Positions 55,361 to 64,000 of a stretch of DNA of 64,000 bases are shown in pieces. The notes under the pieces were generated by a model that saw only the letters and a program-made list of their open reading frames with translations, did no database searches and was not told the origin of the DNA. The DNA lies in the NCBI GenBank assembly GCA_013339765.2, contig CM023450.1:194067589-194131588 (forward strand), read 5' to 3'. Origin of the DNA: Haemaphysalis longicornis (lineage: Eukaryota > Arthropoda > Arachnida > Ixodida > Ixodidae). Both the position numbers and the translations under genes were made by a program. The stretch's first letter is position 1, and each line of letters opens with the position of its first letter.

Positions 55361-55724
55361 TTGAGGCAGAGAGGGTAGACCCCGTTGACACACGAAATTT
55401 TTGGAGCAGATGCAAATTAGCTTACGTTTTAACAACATAACGCCAGTCTCCAACATTTATTACCTTCACAATACTACATAAACGCGTGCCGTAATGAAAC
55501 CTGCATGCATAAATAGGATCTGAACCGCACTATCTATGAAGGTTATCGGATCACGGACAGTATTCCGGACCTCAGTCGCTAAGGCCCGCCATTCCGTATT
55601 CATGTTTCAACCTGAAATACGTGTACCTGTAGGATTACTGGGAAATCTTCTACACCATGATCAGAGAAAAGAACTCTTGACTACAAAATCTCGCAGTCAA
55701 CAAGCGAGTAATATGGAATCGATA

Positions 55725-56198
55725 TGTCATTGAAATAAAATTCGTAAAAAACATACGTCTCAGATCCGTGGCGGTAATTTCAGAATTCTCCATGAAAGTT
55801 CAAAAGCGTGAACTTTGTTGTAAGCACGGACAGACATATTCATTCGCCAAAAAATTTGCCAGCTACAATGCCGCAAAAGAACCACATTGCTTGTGCCTTG
55901 TTACTTTCAGAGCAGACCAGAAGAATGAGGCTATTTATGATACATAACAGCGGAGTCAATCCTTCGGTTACAGAAAGGCATAAACGTAGCAATATCACTG
56001 GTGTCTAAAGTTGCAGAAATAGCGACTGAACCTGATGCTTCTTTGCTAGTATTCTACGAGCCGGCGCTTTGAAATAGACGAAAGTAAATCCGAAACTAGG
56101 ACAGTTCACAACGAATGTTGTGGGTGATCAAGTGCTGCGCCGTAATTGTGTTCCAGAGTACATCAAGACACGTGATCTCTGAACTATACATTTTTCAG
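55725..56198. other. No gene recognised; possible 5' intron of the protease relative
   Basis: AT-rich sequence without recognisable motifs. An in-frame ATG at 56115-56117 precedes the protease exon, so this segment could also include a 5' exon. Confidence 0.35.
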
Positions 56199-56273
56199 GT
56201 ACGAATTACGATAACATTTTCAAACGAGTCTTCTTACACAAAAAACTACGACGACGCTTGTCCGGATCATCCT
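56199..56273 (+). pseudogene. Trypsin-like serine protease relative, exon A (N-terminal region)
   Basis: A 75-base exon: acceptor TTTTTCAG before 56199, donor CCT-GTAAGT after 56273, and phase 0 at both ends. It ends NYDDACPDHP, which fits the G-x-D-A-x-P-x-x-H-P stretch just after the mature N-terminus of trypsin-family proteins. The I-V-G-G activation motif expected a few residues earlier is not recognisable (SSYTKNY lies there). The frame is open upstream to an ATG at 56115 with a mildly hydrophobic start (MLWVIKCCAVIVF), so an unspliced first exon 56115-56273 with a weak signal peptide is an alternative. It joins in frame to the exon at 57251. Confidence 0.55.
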
Positions 56274-56649
56274 GTAAGTAAATACTTCGCCTTCATAAAG
56301 CGCATTCTCCCTACTATCATCTTATACAAAAAAAAACACATAATCATATTATACAGAATGGAAAACAACATGTGAAAAATGATTTTTGGCTACAACCTAG
56401 ACAACTACTTCTAATAACCAAACAATATCCCGTTAAATTGTTAAACGTGTACGAAATCTGCTACCGGAAACCTGCAAGAACTACGGGAACAGATTGGTAG
56501 CGCCTACATGTTCGTACTATTTGTCTGGCAAAATGGCACGCTTCTTTAAGGTGACTTGATAACATTCTTGGGTAAGAAGCTGGAAAATAACAAATAAATG
56601 TTAAATACATTTGTGGTTAATACAGTCAACATTACCATGAGTACCACAG

Positions 56650-56936
56650 CCTGCCCACGCGCACTGCAGGGCAAAGGCCTCTCCAATTATCGCGGTCCTG
56701 TGCTAACTGCGACCAATGTATCCGCGCAAACTTCTTTTTCTCATCTGCCCATCTAAATTTCGGCCGCCATGAGCCACGCCATGCCTTCTGTAGGGATCCA
56801 CTCTGTTACCCTTAATGACCAACGGTTATCTTCCCTTCGCATTAGATGCCTTGCCCACACCTATTTCTTCTTCTTAATTTCTACTCTGGCCTAAACACGC
56901 TTTGTTCTTTTGTTCCGTGACCCACTCTGTTGAATA
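56650..56936 (-). mobile_element. RTE-like LINE 3' fragment (second copy)
   Basis: This 290-base stretch matches 43,010-43,300 along most of its length (for example CTCCAATTATCGCGGTCCTG, GGATCCACTCTGTTACCCTTA). It lies in the first visible intron of the protease relative. It is more decayed than the other copy and has no open frame. Confidence 0.8.
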
Positions 56937-57250
56937 CATTGGCCCACGAGAATGAAATACATTCTTTGTCAGCCAATCATACGCCCTAATTAGATTATGT
57001 AACTCGTCGCCGTTAATAAAGCTCAACAACCAGCCACTTAACTTCCTCTTTGTAAGTGTTATGTTTAACCTTTTGAGCTAGCGTGCCTAATGTGAACGGC
57101 GATTCACAGAACATTGTCCTAGCAAATATTAGGGGAAGAGCAAACTACATACCCTGAGTCAAGTTTTGTGCGGGGGAGAAGCGACGACCTTCAGTAATTG
57201 TGCGTAGAGTAGATAGTGCTCATTTTTCTTTTTTTCCGTCTGTCTGTAGT

Positions 57251-57363
57251 CTGTAAAAGATTGGATGAAACGTTTGTGGCCCGGGCACCCTGGCCTCGTG
57301 TGCGCTGGAACGGTGGTGAGCAAGAAGCACGTACTGACGGCCGCCCGCTGCATCTGGCTGAAG
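57251..57363 (+). pseudogene. Trypsin-like serine protease relative, exon B (catalytic His region, His lost)
   Basis: A 113-base exon with a strong acceptor (long pyrimidine tract, TCTGTAG before 57251) and donor (AA-GTAAGG after 57363), entering in phase 0 and leaving in phase 2. It encodes DWMKRLWPGHPGLVCAGTVV, then SKKHVLTAARCIWLK. The family signature is C-G-G-x-L-I-S-x-x-x-V-L-T-A-A-H-C. Here CAGTVVS and VLTAARC are clear, but the catalytic His is Arg (CGC at 57347-57349). The Cys pair that normally bridges across this His is kept. It joins without frame loss to the exon at 63826. Either a protease homologue without activity or a pseudogene. Confidence 0.85.
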
Positions 57364-60084
57364 TAAGGCATCTTCTCTAAACTTTCCCGTAGAATAAAGT
57401 GCAAGACAAAAGAAGCATTTATGCAGGCAACAGCACTGACCGAAATTTTCATTAGAACGGACACGAAAGTAAATATTAAAAACACTTCACTCATGCGACA
57501 CTTCACTCATAAAGACGTGACAGGTACAGTGGAACCCTGTTCATACGTTTTTCACCGGACAAGGAAAACAACACTTAACAACCGGGAAAATCCAGCAGTG
57601 ATAAAACCTTTGATAATGAACGAAAACAGTGTAGCTTTGACTTGCAACGATGTATGTATGAAACGTTGGCTTTCGAACGTTGAAAATCTCGAGAAAATGG
57701 ATTGCCGCTTTTTGCGATCGCTGGAAAACCCCACGCGTGGCACTGGAAGGTCCGTAGCGACGTCGACCCTGTTCCGCGCTGGCTGCCTGTTTACTGCATT
57801 TATTACGTCAAGCTTTTCCTGACGAAAAGCGCCTCCCGTTTTTACGACGACCTTAAGGCGCGACAAAATTCGCGGGCGCACGTTCAACGGTGTTCTCAAA
57901 GCCTAAAGCGCACGATGACGATGAACGCGTGTGGTGTTTTTGAGGTGCTGCTGTTATACCAAAAACACGAACTTCCGGCCTTCCGAAGTGAAATTTTTGT
58001 TGTAAACGCAGTGATGATAGTGATAGCATAGTGTAAAATATGGTAATCTAGTGGTGACGAATCGCACCCGCGTGCTACTTCATGCAGTCAGTTCCGTAGC
58101 CAAGCCTGGCAATTCCCGTTAAACATCAAAATAGTGGCCACACATTTGGACCGGGCCGGGTTCGGAGTGTGAGATTGTGACGAATTGTTCCGGAACGTAC
58201 CCTGAGCCGCTGCGTAATAGTGAAGATTTTAATACATGGAACTCTATGTGAGCTTGCGCTAGGACTAGACAACTGGGAAAACGCAGCACTGAGAAACGTA
58301 AGAGCAGGGGTTCTTGTTAGTTTTCTTGGAGACCGTGCCCATAGCAACCCCATCAGTGACTGACCAAAGGAAATGGTTCTGTTAAAGAGGAGGTTCGACA
58401 ACTAAAAAATCTCCCTCGCATGTGAATGAACTGAAAGGAACACTGATAGTCTGTTCGCCACTTCTTTGTATCTTGTACACCGGTTTTTTCTGATTATTAA
58501 TCTTGGTGCACAGTTATACCTGTGTCGTGAATCACATGGTACGCAGCGGCACTTTGAACAGTGTTGAGGCGTGTTAAAATATGTTTTCTTTCTTTAAAGA
58601 AGGCTTGCTTGACGTAGCAATCGGCCTCTTCTATGTAAGACTGTTAGAGAACAAGCGTGCCATACAAGAAAAGCCGGCGGCATTGACAGGGAGAAAGGCA
58701 CCTCTTGTGGCGCCCACTATGTTTTTCGGGATTTTGAAAACACTGCTCCAACCGGAGGCGTGCGAGCGCAGGGGCCGAACTGCATTAAACAAAATACACC
58801 GCCTCATCCTCGTTGCCTCGGTCCTTCTCAACTTTTAAAGGAAAGCTCGTTTTCTTCCAAGAACGCAGTTCCTTTAGCTGAATTTGTGAATTCGGCCCCC
58901 GGGGAATGGTAAGGCGCCAGTACAGATGTCGTCCAAGTAGGAGCAGACAGTTTTCACGGTGCGTGAACAGAGGGCGATAGAAGTATTTATGGCCTTGCGC
59001 CGTTAACGGGGGAGTGGATGCATTCTCCAATTTTTCCTCTTACCCTGGGAAACCGAGCGAAACCACCTGTAAATGGACTCCTTCGAAGCGATAAAACAGC
59101 ATGCAAGACGACGATGAAGATTGACCCGTGAACTGCTGAGAAAAAAGCGGAGCTTATTTTATCATCGCAGTGTATATACAATGTGTTAGTTTTAACCGGT
59201 GCAAAAGGCAGCACTCGCTAGGTTCAAAAACCAATATAAAGGGAAATACATGCCCAGGATTATCTTCAAATCTACCTAAGCTATTAACGTGCTATGTTAA
59301 GGGTCCGCGTTGCAGAAAATACGGCGTTGTGGGCGGCGTTGAGTGGGACTGGAAAGCCGGCTCGAGCGAAAACTTTCGTAGTTCCACCATATGACGCCGG
59401 AGCAGTAGCGGGAAGTTTTCACAGCTATGAAAGTTTTATGCGATGCCAACGGCACAAAAAAGATTTGGCGCTCTGCAATTAAGGCGAGGCCAAAGCGTTC
59501 TGTGAATTTGTTTGTGATTACTTTATGTTTTCTCAGACAACTGCATTGCAAATTTCAACATGTTTTGGCTTGACCTGCTTCAATAAAAGTTCTCCGCTCG
59601 GCGGGAGGTTTTTGGGGGTGTCCCGCTTTCCACTAGTTATTCTACGTCCTGCCGCAATACCTGGAACAATGAAATTTGCGGCGTGTTGCGCGCTTGTTAA
59701 TACAAACTTAGAAAAAAGTGTATTGCCCTTTTAAGAATGCCTCTTAAAATTTTTCATGCGAGAAACATTAGAAGATGCCAATATCGCAGAGAACAAGGAT
59801 GTTTGGCTCCACTATTCCAAGGAAACGCAATACAACACACGGACGCGTTTTTTCGCTCTGCTGAACATGTGTTCTATTTGTTTAAGTGCTTCAAATGTTC
59901 TTTCAAGTGAATGCACGTTTGACAAAACATCACCATTGAGAAGCGAGGAAAATGCCATGGCACGGGTGCAGGAAAATCACTACAGAAAAACCCCGTTTGC
60001 GGCGCCCATTCATCCGTAATTCAGGTTAATTTGGACGCGGCGTGTGGTTCCGGTCTAAATTCTGCGCTGTTCTATGAACGAAAA
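57364..60084. other. Intron sequence, nothing recognised
   Basis: Part of the 6.46-kb intron between protease exons. Frames at 57421-57822 and 57552-57899 overlap on opposite strands and show no motif. No element ends were found until the pogo-type transposon begins near 60,085. Confidence 0.4.
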
Positions 60085-60235
60085 AGCTTATTAATTCGGA
60101 CAGATTCGAACGTTATTCGGTTATTTCGGACACCTCACCGAGTTCAAGTGGGGAAACAAACGCTCACTCTTAGGCACCCGCGCTTCAGCTAATTCGGATT
60201 CGCCGTAGAAATCAAGGGCACACATAAGAAACTTT

Positions 60236-62200
60236 GAGATTGGAACGGGATACGAACGAGCTTGTGTACCTGTCGGAGGCACAAAAAAAACGCATGACAC
60301 TGGTTCACAACCAACAGAAAGGCAGACTACCCATTGCTGCAGTCATCAGTCTAGCCTACAACCACAGCGACCAGGCATTTCTCTTTTATTCTATCTTTCG
60401 TGTCGAGCACCTTGGTGTCATTCATTACATGATGCCCGCGCGCCTCGCACATGTGCAAGCGACACTGCGATGAATTCCCCCACGCCATTCAGCAGGGCGA
60501 CGTACGAATAAAAAGGATCTGGCAGCAATGGTAGAAATACTAAAGGCGCTGCAACCAGGAGCATCGGGAAAAAAATTGATTGAAAATTTCAACGTCCACA
60601 GCCACACGCTGAGCACGTATAGGCAAAAAACCAAGGCCAGATTGTGCAATAATATGACGGGGACTCGAATGGTGACAAGAGGAAAGGCTCGAATGGGAAG
60701 TGCACCCGAAACTAGAAGAAGCACTGCTATGCTGGGTAGCGGTCTCGCGGGAAGAGCAATTGCCCTTCAAAAGGCCCTTTATCTGCGGGGAAATGGAAAA
60801 GTGCATACTCGGAATGAAACGCTGACTCATTCATGTGCGCCGGAAGGGTGGTTCAATCTCTTCAAGAAGCGACAGACTGGCATTCTGCAACACATGTTCG
60901 CCACATGTGTTGCAGAACTTTCAATGCTTTCACAAAAAGGTACTTTTTAGGAAAGCAAATCATAAAAAGGTACTTTTTATGAAATCATTGTGCCAGATTG
61001 GTGGCCTTGACTTTCCGCAAGCCCTTCAATTTACGAGTCGCGCAATATTTTCAATGCTGACGAGACGGTCCTTTCTTTGAGGTCCTGCCTCTTGAAACCC
61101 TCACGCACACAGGCGACTCGTGTGTTGGGGGGAAGCGCAGTAAAAGCTGGGGCAGTCTTGCTGGTTGCCAACATGACTGGAACAGAGTGGCTGGCGTCAC
61201 TGGCTATAGAAAAGTCTGCAAAACTAAGATGCTTTGCGAACATTACCGTCGATTATAGTTCTCATCAATAGGCATGGATGGCCTCGGAGATATTCCAATC
61301 ATAGTTGCGCCAGCTAGACGGACTCTTTTCGGTCAAGGCTCGGAAGGTGCTGCTCGTGTGAGACAATTGCAGCGCGCACACAAAAGCGTACGTGCTCGAC
61401 GACATCGAGGTGATTCTTCTGCCAGCGAACACAGCGCATTCCTTGAGCCCGTGGATAAAAGATTTTTACAGTACGTGGAGAGCTACTGCCGAAGGCAAAT
61501 TCCCCAAGGAATGCGCATGGAGGCAGGCAAGCGGTATGAAGTAACTGTACTTAGCGCAATGCACACGGCGACGCACGTGTGGTACAACACGCCGCGTGAT
61601 GGTGATGATAAAAACTTTATTTTGCCTAAAACTGGACGAAAAAATGAAGGGGTAGTGGAGTCTTCCTGGAATCCTCCCCCTCAGATGGCCGGCTGCAGCC
61701 CTTGGGCGCGGGCGGCATCTTCGGCCAGTTGGACAACCTTGATCTGTTGGAGTCGCCAACTATTTCAGGCACAGTGAATTCGTAGGTGACGCTGCTTACC
61801 CAGATGTGGTAGATGTTGAAAGCGGCGAAGCGGAAGACGGGCGCTTTGCGAACATCATACCGCCTGATGTACCCTTCTCGACTACATTGCAATAGACACT
61901 GATGTGGCCGTGGCCGGCAAGGTCACCTAACAGTGACATAGTGGCCGAGGTTCAGAATTCGGCATCCGAGCTTCGGTCGATGACCCCAGTGGTTACGACG
62001 AACTTCAGATCCACTCATTCAAGGATGCCGTGCATGCTGCGAACGTTCTATAAGAAATTTGCATGATATCGCCTGACAGCGTTCTCCTATTGAATGACTT
62101 CCAGAAAATTCGCAAAATTGTGCTTTCATGGCACATCACCCCCTCGCAGCACACAATAATCACTGACCTTTTTAAACAAAAACATTTCGATTATTCTTAA
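60236..62200 (+). pseudogene. pogo/Tigger (CENP-B-like) transposase, broken
   Basis: N-terminal helix-turn-helix: MVEILKALQPGASGKK and HSHTLSTYRQK (60,528-60,640). Second DNA-binding helix region: PEGWFNLFKKRQTGILQH (about 60,840-60,895). DDD catalytic core: FNADETV with D at 61059-61061; VANMTGTEWLASLAIEKSAK and LRCFANI after it; DNCSAH with D at 61362-61364, directly preceded by a stop; and LEPVDKRF with D at 61454-61456 in another frame. All three aspartates survive, but stops and frame changes separate them. The C-terminal acidic tail resumes after the nested LINE (YDELQIHSFKDAVHAANVL, about 61,995-62,050). It would cut and paste DNA at TA sites; this copy cannot. Confidence 0.87.
61598..61777 (-). 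mobile_element. LINE 3' end nested in pogo/Tigger transposase
   Basis: The minus strand reads RLQQIKVVQLAEDAARAQGL ending at a stop (61681-61683), followed by a short UTR and an ATC/ACC-type tail near 61,600. The C-terminal pattern (VQLAEDAARAQG) parallels the LINE ends at 27480 and 49430. It interrupts the transposase frame after YNTPRD, so it inserted after the DNA transposon. The high-coordinate boundary is uncertain by about 20 bases. Confidence 0.75.
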
Positions 62201-62615
62201 AGCGTTTTTTAGTTGTTACGACCGTACTCACGATGATTCGGACACTGGTGTAATTCGACATTTTCTTCAGTCCCGTGAAATCCGACTTATCCGGGGAATT
62301 ACTGTATTTTTGGAATTGAAGGAAAGGAACGTCCCAAATGTTAGTAAACTAAGGTACAAAGATGATTGAGGCCTATGTTACAATCCATCAACCGTTGGAA
62401 TGCAACAGCGAAGATCAGACCATTTCGATCGCTCATCTCGAAATAAAATGTTGATAAGGCGCCAGTCACAATCTTATAAAAAAACACTAAACGCTCAAAA
62501 AGCAACATGCGCGAATTTAGTTTAAAAACAGCTTATAAATTACTTAAGGGGTGAGTTGGATATGGTTTCTTGGAAGTGTGTGGTTCTGCTGTCAGTAAAA
62601 CACACCGACTTTTAC

Positions 62616-62642
62616 GACCGGCCTTTTTTCAAAAGGCCGGTC
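62616..62642. repeat. Perfect hairpin, 12-bp stem and 3-base loop
   Basis: GACCGGCCTTTT, loop TTC, AAAAGGCCGGTC. It is GC-rich at the base and very stable. No transposon end or gene explains it. Confidence 0.9.
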
Positions 62643-63217
62643 TTAAGCATAGCGAACTTCAAGAAATAACACCGAACCAAGCGTGCCTGCAGGAGTATTC
62701 TGCGGTAGGAGGGTGGTTGTAGGAGTATTCTGATTCTGCGTGTGCTCTTGAAGTGTACCATACACCATAGCATTGCACATGGTTCACTGGACAAGTAGAA
62801 AAGCCTATACGTTAGACAAAGAAAGCACCCAAAGAAAACACATGACAATCTATGACCAACAGCAAAGCATACTGAGCTGCGTTGAACAGATGAAGAAAGG
62901 TCAGTCATAATGGGGTGCCGTGAACGAAATCGCTGGGCTAGAAATGGTTGATACAACGTAAACCCCTGTGACAGATTTCTCAATGGTGAGTACCTAAAAT
63001 CCAGAGAGTAAACCATAACTATACTTTCGCCATCAGGGGGTGAGAAATATTGAGATTTATTCGTTGTCCCAAACATGTGCCGAAACCTCTATGGAGGAAC
63101 GGCATTATTGTGCCCGAATACATTCCATACGTCAGAAAGCCAGGACGGCATTTGATATGATGGTGTAGTGCGTGGAAACACAATAACTTCCCTGTAACGG
63201 CGTAACGGCGCAGCGAC

Positions 63218-63702
63218 TGTAATTGTAATGCCTTGTCAAATACTCAAATATGGCGCGGATGACTCCACCCTATAATATTGCCGCGAACCATACATTGGGT
63301 TTGTTTATTTGTGTTTTGCCTTTTAACCGCCCGGCTGCGCCGGTCTGTGTTATCTCTGGGCCAAGGGAAGCGCGTGTTCCATTCTTTCTTTCTGTGCCGC
63401 ATGTGTTATCTGTCGTGATAGGGAGAGCATTCCGATCTAACGTGAACAGCCCAGAATAATCTTCTTGGATCTACTATGTTCTCGATGTGAATCGACGTTG
63501 CGAGAACCGACGCGCGCCGAAAGATAAAAGCCTGCAGTGCGGACGCCGGAGCATTCGATTCGACGACACTCGCCTGTGCAAGTCACTTTGTTGACCGCTG
63601 CTTCGCCGCCTCTGTATTTTTTTGAGTTGTTAGGGGAGCACAAGTTCGCTCCAATAACGTGTTTCTCATTCAAGACAACTGCATCGCTTCTTGTCTTCGG
63701 CG

Positions 63703-63703
<1 letters not shown>
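63218..63703 (+). mobile_element. Candidate solo LTR of a Ty3/gypsy-type element
   Basis: It begins TGTAATTG, has a TATA-like GATAAAAG at about 63,523, a late CCAATAACG in place of a polyadenylation signal, and ends GGCGACA before the TA repeat. The stretch from GATAAAAGCC to the end resembles LTRs of tick gypsy elements I recall. No target duplication was seen because the right flank is a microsatellite. Confidence 0.35.
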
Positions 63704-63745
<42 letters not shown>

Positions 63746-63768
63746 TATATTAATATAGAATATACTAT
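63704..63768. repeat. TA dinucleotide microsatellite
   Basis: About seventeen TA units in a row, then interrupted TA-rich sequence, ending about 60 bases before the last protease exon. Confidence 0.95.
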
Positions 63769-63825
63769 TTCGCGTTTCAGCACCCTTTGCTTATTCTTAC
63801 GACCGATATTTTTTGAAAACCGCAG

Positions 63826-64000
63826 GGAAATGCACCCGGTGTACACCGTCTATTACGGGTCCACCTGACATAAAAGACCAGAAGCCCGTGGCTGTGAAGG
63901 GCGCCATTCGACATCCCAAGTGCGAGAGCTTCGGCCACGGCCGACGTCTCGTCAACGACATAGCCGTTCTGGAGACTGCGGAATCCTTTCCTCCTAATAT
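63826..64000 (+). pseudogene. Trypsin-like serine protease relative, exon C (catalytic Asp region, frameshifted, runs off window)
   Basis: Acceptor CGCAG before 63826; the first base completes the codon split at 57363. The frame reads EMHPVYTVYYGST to 63865, then a stop (63866-63868). Skipping one base at 63866, the next frame reads DIKDQKPVAVKGAIRHPK and LVNDIAVLETAESFPPN to the window edge. Trypsin-family proteins have Y-x-V-x-x-G-S/x, then V-x-x-I-x-H-P, then N-D-I-A-L-L with the catalytic Asp. NDIAVLE (Asp kept) is therefore clear, with a single-base insertion between the two halves. True pseudogenising mutation or assembly error cannot be told apart here. The serine-bearing exon lies outside. 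Confidence 0.85.

Larger units (their letters stand above)
52474..55724. repeat. 1,716-bp tandem duplication, copy 2 (split by insertion)
   Basis: The first 21 bases are 52474-52494 and the remainder is 54029-55724. The 1,530-bp element between (52495-54024) inserted at the TTAA. Copy 2 ends at ATCGATA and flanking sequence then diverges from copy 1's continuation. It contains its own copies of the outer TTAA element (54029-55360) and nested pogo-like MITE (54148-54890). Confidence 0.9.
60085..62306 (+). mobile_element. pogo/Tigger-type DNA transposon, decayed, in protease intron
   Basis: The transposase remnant (60,236-62,200) is followed by a terminal motif CCCCGGATAAGTCGGA-type (complement of about 62,281-62,297) ending AATTACTG next to TA at 62305-62306, matching pogo-type ends (CAGTAATT inwards) and TA target choice. 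The left end is poorly kept: TTAATTCGGACAGATTCG at 60,091 resembles internal terminal sequence, so the true left limit may be slightly lower. A LINE 3' end is nested within. It is in the same orientation as the host exons. Confidence 0.8.
62307..63825. other. Remainder of intron: hairpin, candidate LTR, TA repeat
   Basis: A 154-codon minus frame at 62612-63076 starts in a hairpin and has no recognised domain. A possible solo LTR spans about 63,218-63,703. The 3' end carries the TA microsatellite and then the acceptor for the last protease exon. Confidence 0.4.

Noticed and set aside
62612..63076. 154-codon minus-strand frame
   Set aside because: Begins in a hairpin, lacks any domain, and lies in an intron of repetitive DNA.

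Overview
The window looks like intergenic and intronic DNA of a tick (Ixodida, probably metastriate). Three things suggest this: spliced trypsin-family exons, no bacterial-style gene packing, and a dense assemblage of decayed non-LTR retrotransposons, tRNA-derived SINEs, Ty3/gypsy fragments, a Helitron, pogo/Tigger transposons and TTAA-flanked inverted-repeat elements of kinds I know from tick genomes. The species assignment is inference; family names come from reading motifs, not from a search.

Layout. 1-520: Ty3/gypsy integrase remnant (-). 2,075-7,760: nearly complete but decayed I-clade-type LINE (-) with ORF1, endonuclease, RT and RNase H, carrying a SINE with a clean 13-bp target duplication. 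7.8-9.5 kb: nothing recognised. 9.5-10.9 kb: tRNA-derived SINE head, TTGGA-type microsatellite, LINE RNase H open frame (-). 13.75-15.16 kb: second I-like LINE fragment (+). 15.2-20.8 kb: nothing recognised. 20.8-22.9 kb: LINE RT (-) with a SINE in the opposite orientation and an 11-bp target duplication. 23.66-27.37 kb: decayed Helitron (+) whose N-terminal part is a roughly 15-unit, 129-bp (43-codon) tandem array continuing in frame into the Rep-type region. 27.5-28.3 kb: LINE 3' end, then a promoter-like repeat element. 35.3-37.8 kb: CR1/L2-like LINE (-). 37.8-40.35 kb: three abutting elements (promoter-like repeat; 1.56-kb TTAA inverted-repeat element; 533-bp TTAA element with four CRE octamers and a TATA box). 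41.1-45.1 kb: LINE ORF1, candidate LTR, RTE-like LINE end, gypsy gag. 46.4-49.7 kb: rearranged I-like LINE and another LINE 3' end. 50.76-55.72 kb: a 1.7-kb tandem duplication with a 1.53-kb TTAA element at the internal junction. 56.2-64.0 kb: three exons of a trypsin-like serine protease relative (+), whose 6.46-kb second intron holds a decayed pogo/Tigger transposon with a LINE 3' end nested in it.

The only host gene I can support is the protease relative. It seems inactive as a protease: the catalytic His position reads Arg, the usual activation motif is not recognisable, and the third exon contains a one-base frameshift (or assembly error). Almost everything else recognisable is transposon-derived and broken by stops and frameshifts. 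The most unusual structures are the Helitron repeat array, the co-occurrence of perfect CRE octamers with TTAA inverted-repeat elements, and the two promoter-bearing repeats.
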